Origin: an uncultured Candidatus Pelagibacter sp.
GTDB lineage: Bacteria; Pseudomonadota; Alphaproteobacteria; Pelagibacterales; Pelagibacteraceae
DNA length: 64,000 nt
Direction of reading: 5' to 3'
Assembly: GCA_905618805.1 (NCBI GenBank)
Contig: CAJQSZ010000008.1
Location: 1-64,000, forward strand
Part shown: positions 63,531-64,000 of the stretch, piece after piece
Layout of the letters: each line of letters starts with the position of its first letter
Numbering within the stretch: position 1 is the stretch's first letter
The notes under the pieces: generated by a model
Databases searched by the model: none
What the model saw: the letters and a program-made list of their open reading frames with translations, nothing else
What the model was told of the DNA's origin: nothing
Made by a program: the position numbers and the translations under genes

Positions 63531-64000
63531 CATAATTGGGTTGTCGCTATTTTGATTTAAATATTTAATTACAGAAGCCCTATCTATTTCTTTTCTTAAA
63601 CCAGCATAAGACATTTTTGTTCCCTTTAAATAAGTGGCTGGTTTTATTAAAAATCCATTTAACTCCTCAAAAGTCCATTCTTTACCATATGAAGCTAAAG
63701 TTTTTGAATATTTATAATCTGCCACATTACCAACTTTTCTTCCAACCACATTGTAAAGAGCAGGGCCAATTTTATTTACGCCATCTTTATTGATTGAGTG
63801 GCAGGCCGCACATTTTTTAAAGATTTTTTCACCACTAGCCACATCCCCCTGAGCCATTACAGCTGCTATATCAATTCTTTCTACAGCCTCTGAAATTTTT
63901 GATTTACTAGATGCCAATTGAACTTGACCCTCAACTTTATACCCAGGATTTTTTGGTTTTTTTACATGAAAAGCAACATCTGCAATTTTCCCTAAGCCAA
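63522..64000 (-). CDS. class I cytochrome c, N-terminus beyond window edge
   Basis: CAACH heme motif, GPALYNVVGRKVG, TKMSYAGL; frame remains open upstream of 63917 (...GLGKIADVAFHVKKPKNPGYKVEGQVQLASSK) to the window end. Confidence 0.9.
   Translation of the reverse strand, partial: GLGKIADVAFHVKKPKNPGYKVEGQVQLASSKSKISEAVERIDIAAVMAQGDVASGEKIFKKCAACHSINKDGVNKIGPALYNVVGRKVGNVADYKYSKTLASYGKEWTFEELNGFLIKPATYLKGTKMSYAGLRKEIDRASVIKYLNQNSDNPIMLP

Noticed and set aside
63522-63917. Cytochrome c starting at 63917 (TTG)
   Set aside because: Frame stays open to the window edge with plausible protein; gene is truncated by the window.

Overview
AT-rich, gene-dense alphaproteobacterial chromosome segment. 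Gene content, compactness and gene order resemble the SAR11/Pelagibacterales group; this assignment is an inference from recognised proteins, not a database search. Most of it is core: thrS-infC-rpmI-rplT-pheST-lepA, gyrB-regB, cobST, aroBK, def-fmt-truA, dapDE-argB, yidC-yidD-rnpA-rpmH, dcd-murA-hisD-infA, tRNA-His-hisS-hisZ-hisG, rmuC/nuclease/exonuclease I, trp-accD-folC, rpsA-cmk-aroA, lptB-lptC-kdsD-rnd, gcrA and argDF. Four tRNAs are supported (Ser-GGA, Thr-GGT, Phe-GAA, His-GTG). The only accessory-looking stretch is a small surface-glycan/methyltransferase island between lepA and gyrB, around tRNA-Ser. No CRISPR array, rRNA operon, transposase or integrase was seen. The most notable items are: a histone-deacetylase-like/SET-domain pair; a tRNA-His apparently lacking G-1 that lies 6 nt upstream of hisS in a histidine cluster; an rmuC/PD-(D/E)XK/exonuclease I cassette; CobST with a J-domain partner; an lpt locus without an adjacent lptA; a candidate structured RNA between tRNA-Phe and tRNA-His; very short divergent spacers; systematic tail-to-tail overlap of convergent genes; and several small unlisted ORFs. 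I did not find a clear-cut new multi-gene defence or biosynthetic system.
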